From the NCBI RefSeq assembly GCF_011926545.1, contig NZ_JAATIT010000001.1:186001-250000 (forward strand): DNA of 64,000 nt. The letters run 5' to 3'. The translations under genes were made by a program, and so were the position numbers. The stretch's first letter is position 1. Each line of letters starts with the position of its first letter. Origin of the DNA: Sphingopyxis italica (GTDB lineage: Bacteria; Pseudomonadota; Alphaproteobacteria; Sphingomonadales; Sphingomonadaceae). The notes under the pieces are model-generated. The model had not been told where the DNA came from and ran no database searches. It was given only the letters and a program-made list of their open reading frames with translations. Below, piece after piece: positions 60,120 to 64,000 of the stretch.

Positions 60120-60392
60120 TTATTTGGCGTAGCGGCGGATGACCGCCAGCAGCTCGTCGGCGCCGACGGCGCGTTCTTCGTCGCTGAGACCGGGCAAGGC
60201 GACATGGTCGTTGAGATGCTCGGCGATAATTTCATCGAGCAATCCGTTCACCGCGCCGCGCACGGCGGCGACGCGATGGAGCACCGTCGCACAGGAGGCG
60301 TCCGAGCTCAGCGCTTTTTCCACCGCGGCGACCTGTCCCGCGATCCGATGAACGCGTGCGAGGAGATCGGGCCGGGAGGAGAGATGGCTCAT
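60120..60392 (-). CDS. dmeR: Metal-sensing repressor of the CsoR/RcnR/FrmR family (DmeR)
   Basis: 90 residues, all helical. RVHRIAGQVAAVEKALSSDASCATVLHRVAAVRGAV is the DUF156 core with Cys34; the extra His residues (His3, His61-region EHLNDHV) fit Ni/Co sensors rather than Cu sensors. Formaldehyde sensors (FrmR) are close relatives, but the dmeF neighbour and operator favour DmeR. It represses dmeRF until metal binds. Confidence 0.9.
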   Translation of the reverse strand: MSHLSSRPDLLARVHRIAGQVAAVEKALSSDASCATVLHRVAAVRGAVNGLLDEIIAEHLNDHVALPGLSDEERAVGADELLAVIRRYAK

Positions 60393-60412
60393 ACTATACC
60401 CCCCTACCCTAT
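60391..60412 (-). promoter_or_regulatory. DmeR operator overlapping the dmeR start codon
   Basis: On the minus strand the sequence reads ATAGGGTAGGGGGGTATAGTAT. The GGGGGGTATAGTAT part is the G-tract half-site of RcnR/DmeR operators. The G-tract stands six bases before the ATG, so it can also act as the ribosome binding site; no other Shine-Dalgarno is present. A bound repressor would block both. Confidence 0.65.
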
Positions 60413-60476
60413 TTCACTTCCTATCTCAACATTCTTCGGACGTTCAAGCCGCGAGCAAGCAATCGGACGGTGACGT

Positions 60477-62570
60477 TCAGGCCGCCTTCTTCATCTGCCG
60501 ATATTTGTGGAGTAGCGGCTCGGTATAGCCCGACGGCTGCGTCACGCCGTCGAAGATCAGAGCGCGCGCCGCCTGATACGCGATGCCGCCCGGCGTCAGC
60601 GTCTCGTAGAGCGGATCACCCGCGTTCTGCGCGTCGACCTTGGCCGCCATGCGCGCGAGCGCGGCGTCGACCTGGGATTCGGTGCAGACGCCGTGGAGCA
60701 GCCAGTTGGCGAGCGCCTGGCTCGAAATGCGCAAGGTCGCGCGGTCCTCCATCAGGCCGACGTCGTCGATGTCGGGGACCTTCGAGCAGCCGACGCCCTG
60801 ATCGATCCAGCGCACGACATAGCCCAAAATGCCCTGGCAATTATTGTCGAGCTCGCGGGTGATTTCGGCTTCGCTCCAGTTGCGCCCGGTGGCGACGGGG
60901 ATGGCGAGAAGCCGGTCCAGCGACGGCACCGCCTCGCCCCCGATCTCGCGCTGGCGGGCGAAGACGTCGACCGCATGATAGTGCAGCGCGTGCAGCGTCG
61001 CGGCGGTCGGCGACGGCACCCAGGCGGTGTTCGCGCCCGACTTCGGATGGCCGATCTTGGCGTCGAGCATCGCTTTCATCAGGTCGGGCATCGCCCACAT
61101 GCCCTTGCCGATCTGCGCCTTGCCCGAAAGCCCGCAGGCGAGGCCGATGCGGACGTTGCGGTCCTCGTAGCTGGTGATCCAGTCGCTCGCCTTCATCTCA
61201 CCCTTGGGGATCATCGGCCCCGCGCGCATCGAGGTGTGAATCTCATCGCCGGTGCGGTCGAGGAAGCCGGTGTTGATGAAGACGATGCGGTCCTTCACCG
61301 CGTGGATGCACGCGGCGAGGTTGGCACTGGTGCGGCGTTCCTCGTCCATGACGCCGACCTTGATCGTGTGGCGCGCGAGACCGAGCATATCCTCGACGGC
61401 ATTGAAAACACGATCGGTGAAGCCGCATTCCTCGGGCCCGTGCTGCTTGGGCTTGACGATATAGATGCTGCCCGCGCAGCTGTTCTTGAGGCTGCCGAGC
61501 CCCTTGACGTCGTGGAGCGAGCAAAGGCTGGTGATGACCGCATCGCAGAGGCCTTCGGGGGCTTCGGCGCCGTCCGCCAGCTTGATCATCGGCGTCGTCA
61601 TCAGATGGCCGACGTTGCGGACGAACATCACGCTGCGGCCGTGGAGCGCGAACGCCTCGCCCGACGGCGAGGTCCATTCGCGGTCGGCTTCCATCGCGCG
61701 CGTGACGGTCCTGCCGCCCTTGGCAAAGCTCGCGGTCAAATCGCCGCGCATCAAGCCGAGCCAGTTCGAATAGCCGAGCACCTTGTCTTCGCCATCGACC
61801 GCGGCGACCGAGTCCTCAAGGTCGATGATCGTCGTGAGCGCGGCTTCGAGGATGACGTCGGCGATGCCGGCGGGGTCGGTCCTGCCGATCGCGCTGGCGG
61901 GGTCGACTACAAGTTCGACGTGCAGGCCGTTGTGGCGGAGCAGGATTCCGCCGGGCTTGCTGCCGACCCATTGCGCGGGGTCGGCGAGGATGAGATCTCC
62001 GCCCCGCCAGTCGGCCCAGCTTCCTGATGCGAGCGGCACCGCTTCGTCGAGGAACGCCTTGGCGCGCGCAATCACCGCCGCGCCGCGGTCGCCGTCGTAG
62101 CCGCCGGGCTTCGCGGGCGGCGCATCGAGCGCGTCGGTGCCGTAAAACGCGTCGTAAAGGCTGCCCCAGCGCGCATTGGCGGCGTTGAGAGCGAAGCGGG
62201 CGTTGAGCGCGGGCACGACGAGCTGCGGCCCCGCCATCGTCGCGATCTCGGGGTCGACATTTTGGGTGCCGACGCTGAACGGCGCGGGTTCTGGGACGAG
62301 ATAGCCGATGTCGCGGAGGAACGCCTGATAAGCTGCGGGGTCGTGCGCCTGTCCGGTGCGTGCCTCGTGCCAGGCATCGATCTGTGCCTGCAAATCCTCG
62401 CGCTTTGCCAGCAATGCGGCATTCTCGGGCGCGAACGTGCCGAGCAAGCCCGCGAAATCGCTCCAGAATTTATCGGCGTCGAGCCCGGTCCCCGGCAGCG
62501 CGCGCTGTTCGATGAAATCGGCCAGTCGCGAATCGACGGACAGGCCGGAGCGGTCGAGAAATTCGGTCAT
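60477..62570 (-). CDS. glcB: Malate synthase G
   Basis: 697 residues. Signature segments include [17 protein letters not shown] (catalytic Asp/Glu for Mg), the [17 protein letters not shown] region, and [18 protein letters not shown]. It condenses glyoxylate with acetyl-CoA to malate; isocitrate lyase is not in the window. The ATG at 62570 is preceded by AGAGGGT. Length is slightly below the usual ~720 residues. Confidence 0.96.
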   Translation of the reverse strand: MTEFLDRSGLSVDSRLADFIEQRALPGTGLDADKFWSDFAGLLGTFAPENAALLAKREDLQAQIDAWHEARTGQAHDPAAYQAFLRDIGYLVPEPAPFSVGTQNVDPEIATMAGPQLVVPALNARFALNAANARWGSLYDAFYGTDALDAPPAKPGGYDGDRGAAVIARAKAFLDEAVPLASGSWADWRGGDLILADPAQWVGSKPGGILLRHNGLHVELVVDPASAIGRTDPAGIADVILEAALTTIIDLEDSVAAVDGEDKVLGYSNWLGLMRGDLTASFAKGGRTVTRAMEADREWTSPSGEAFALHGRSVMFVRNVGHLMTTPMIKLADGAEAPEGLCDAVITSLCSLHDVKGLGSLKNSCAGSIYIVKPKQHGPEECGFTDRVFNAVEDMLGLARHTIKVGVMDEERRTSANLAACIHAVKDRIVFINTGFLDRTGDEIHTSMRAGPMIPKGEMKASDWITSYEDRNVRIGLACGLSGKAQIGKGMWAMPDLMKAMLDAKIGHPKSGANTAWVPSPTAATLHALHYHAVDVFARQREIGGEAVPSLDRLLAIPVATGRNWSEAEITRELDNNCQGILGYVVRWIDQGVGCSKVPDIDDVGLMEDRATLRISSQALANWLLHGVCTESQVDAALARMAAKVDAQNAGDPLYETLTPGGIAYQAARALIFDGVTQPSGYTEPLLHKYRQMKKAA

Positions 62571-62740
62571 GCAAGCACCCTCTGGTCGGCGCGGCTGCGC
62601 CAGTGGACCCGGGGAGGAAAGGGCCAGCGCGCTATGCCGCGATTGGATTCGATTGGCAATGGGCGCTTTCCAATGGGGGCGGCGTAGGTTACGTTGCAAC
62701 GCACAACGAAAATAGACACCTCCCCAAACGACCCGGATCC

Positions 62741-63040
62741 ATGGACGACACACGACTGAAATTGATGGAAGCCATCGCCCGCAAAAAGCTGGTGACGGCG
62801 CAATATAACGGCCAGACGCTGACGCTGGCGCCGCATCTGCTGTTCGAACGCCGCGGCGACCTGTTCATCAGCGCGCTCAATCTGGGCAAGAGCTGGCGCT
62901 CGGACGAGGAACCGCGGCTTGGCCATTTCAAGCTCGGCGGCCTCGCGTCGATCGAACTCAGCGAAGAAGGCTTCGAACCCATCCCCGGTTTTGAACCCGC
63001 GCCGCCGCGTGAGGAAGACACGCCGCTGCTCGGGGTCTAG
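62741..63040 (+). CDS. Small WYL-domain-like protein
   Basis: 99 residues. [40 protein letters not shown] and [20 protein letters not shown] follow the pattern of a stand-alone WYL domain (strand, strand, long loop, RLxRI-like end). WYL domains bind ligands or nucleic-acid ends, normally as the C-terminal part of a transcription factor; here no DNA-binding domain is attached. It is divergent from malate synthase (170-base gap) and convergent with the diguanylate cyclase, two bases away. Confidence 0.6.
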   Translation: MDDTRLKLMEAIARKKLVTAQYNGQTLTLAPHLLFERRGDLFISALNLGKSWRSDEEPRLGHFKLGGLASIELSEEGFEPIPGFEPAPPREEDTPLLGV

Positions 63041-63042
63041 GA

Positions 63043-64000
63043 TCAGGCGACGCCCAGCGCCGCCACTGGCGGCATTTCCCCGAGCGCGACCCGAACCTGG
63101 TTCCGTCCCGCGGCCTTGGCCCGATAGAGCGCGGCATCGGCGCGGCGCGCCAATTCGAACAGCGAATGGTCCGACGTTCGCTGGGCGACGCCGAAGGACG
63201 CCGTGAAGCTGCGATCGACTCCGAAAACCGGCAACCGCGCCGAGGCGAACGCGACGCGCACAGATTCGGCATAAAGCCGTCCGTCGGACAGTAAGGCGTC
63301 GGGAAGCAGGACCGCGAACTCCTCGCCGCCGATGCGGCCGACGATCGCGTTCGCAGGCGCCGCATCGGCCAGCATCGCCGCGAAATGCGCGATCACGCCG
63401 TCGCCCGCCGCGTGGCCGAAACTGTCGTTGATTTTTTTGAAATCGTCGAGATCGGCGGTGATCAGCACCGCCCCCCCCGCCACGCAGAAACGCCAGTTCG
63501 GCGTGATGTTCGAAGCCGCGCCGGTTGAGCACGCTCGAAAGCGGATCGGTTTCCGAGCGCGTGACCATTTCCGCCGTCGTGTCGCGCATCATCACTAGCA
63601 GCATCACGAGCGCGATCGCCATGAGGGTCACGACGCTGCCGCTCTGCGAGATCGCGGCGTAGGTCGTCGCCATATAGCCTTGCGGCGAACTCGCCGTTCC
63701 GATCTGGGCGGCGATGAAGGGCTTGACGACATAGATGATCGCCGCGACCACCTGCAGCGCGATCAGCAGCAGGTCGAGCGGCTGGCGGCGACCCGAGCGC
63801 CAGATCACCAGACCGATCAGGACCTGCATCGCGAAATAGGGCAGCTGATAGAGCATGAGCCGCAGCGTCGAGCCATAAGTCATGCTGAAAATCACGGGGA
63901 CGGCGAGGATCGTGAGTACCCATATCACCGCCATCGCGGCCAAAGGTGGCCGCGCGCTATAATGACCCGCAACGCCGACCAGCGCGAAGCTGACCGCGAG
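63043..64000 (-). pseudogene. Membrane diguanylate cyclase (GGDEF), frameshifted, 5' end outside the window
   Basis: Five hydrophobic segments (for instance AVIWVLTILAVPVIFS and SVVTLMAIALVMLLVMM) are followed by the GGDEF linker TRSETDPLSSVLNRRGFEHH. At 63471-63478 the coding strand has eight G; reading past it gives GGGGGADHRRS in the entering frame. Removing one G restores GGGAVLITADLDDFKKINDS and an intact GGDEF domain with the active loop RIGGEEFAVLLP. The gene would synthesise c-di-GMP if intact. The frame is open to position 64000. A sequencing error, phase variation or true loss cannot be told apart here. Confidence 0.8.

Noticed and set aside
1-64000. PEP-CTERM substrate proteins
   Set aside because: No protein in the window ends with a VPEP-type motif, membrane span and basic tail, so the XrtA substrates must be elsewhere.
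1-64000. CRISPR array, tRNA or rRNA genes, transposases
   Set aside because: No regularly spaced repeats, cloverleaf sequences or transposase motifs were recognised; the many palindromes are irregularly placed and differ in centre sequence.

Overview
The window comes from a high-GC alphaproteobacterium, most likely a sphingomonad and probably Sphingopyxis or a close relative. The reasons are the gene families and their order: an XrtA/exosortase exopolysaccharide locus of sphingomonad type, a PhyR-NepR-EcfG general stress locus, tandem Gcw_chp porins, and an alphaproteobacterial GTTC-N7-GTTC SOS box. The genus call is inference from familiarity, not from a search. No tRNA, rRNA, CRISPR array, insertion sequence or prophage was seen. 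Many short palindromic intergenic repeats belong to a few recurring families.

Layout. 1-99 is the start of infA. 382-21342 is an almost complete XrtA locus. Its minus-strand part is transcribed from 18507 down to 382: acyl-CoA ligase, PLP decarboxylase, polysaccharide export lipoprotein, chain-length determinant, tyrosine autokinase, outer-membrane protein, ATPase, polysaccharide deacetylase, FemAB-like protein, glycosyltransferase, exosortase A, amidotransferase, GNAT protein and a JmjC-like cupin. Its divergent plus-strand part holds a second GNAT protein, an acyl carrier protein and two alpha/beta hydrolases. The locus would make and export a polysaccharide and process XrtA-sorted proteins. 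The ligase, decarboxylase, ACP and hydrolases look like a small carrier-protein pathway whose product is unknown. No PEP-CTERM substrate gene is present here.

21343-22265 holds a PspC-domain gene behind a textbook sigma-54 promoter with two dyad sites about two helical turns apart. 23118-28779 is a formaldehyde/formate and amino-acid catabolism block (fghA, purU, adhC, two VOC proteins, a ProX-like deacylase, serine ammonia-lyase). sodB follows, flanked by two copies of one repeat. 29840-35092 is a tightly overlapping DNA-repair operon (radical SAM protein, UdgX, ligase-associated exonuclease, ATP-dependent DNA ligase) with a LexA box just upstream. 35148-39539 is the general stress response: an HWE histidine kinase, phyR, a second ECF sigma gene, nepR and ecfG, with two EcfG-type promoters.

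39610-50515 is a mixed metabolic stretch (PQQ sugar dehydrogenase, lipase-like hydrolase, acetyltransferase, Rrf2 regulator with methyltransferase, thioesterase, threonine ammonia-lyase, beta-hydroxyacid dehydrogenase, amidohydrolase, FAD oxidoreductase, FMN alpha-hydroxyacid oxidase). 50565-62570 contains two porin paralogues, ispG, trxB, a methyltransferase, trhO, a GMC oxidoreductase with a cysteine cluster, a DJ-1 protein, the dmeRF nickel/cobalt module and malate synthase G. The window ends with a small WYL-like protein and a membrane diguanylate cyclase that is frameshifted at a run of eight G and runs off the end.
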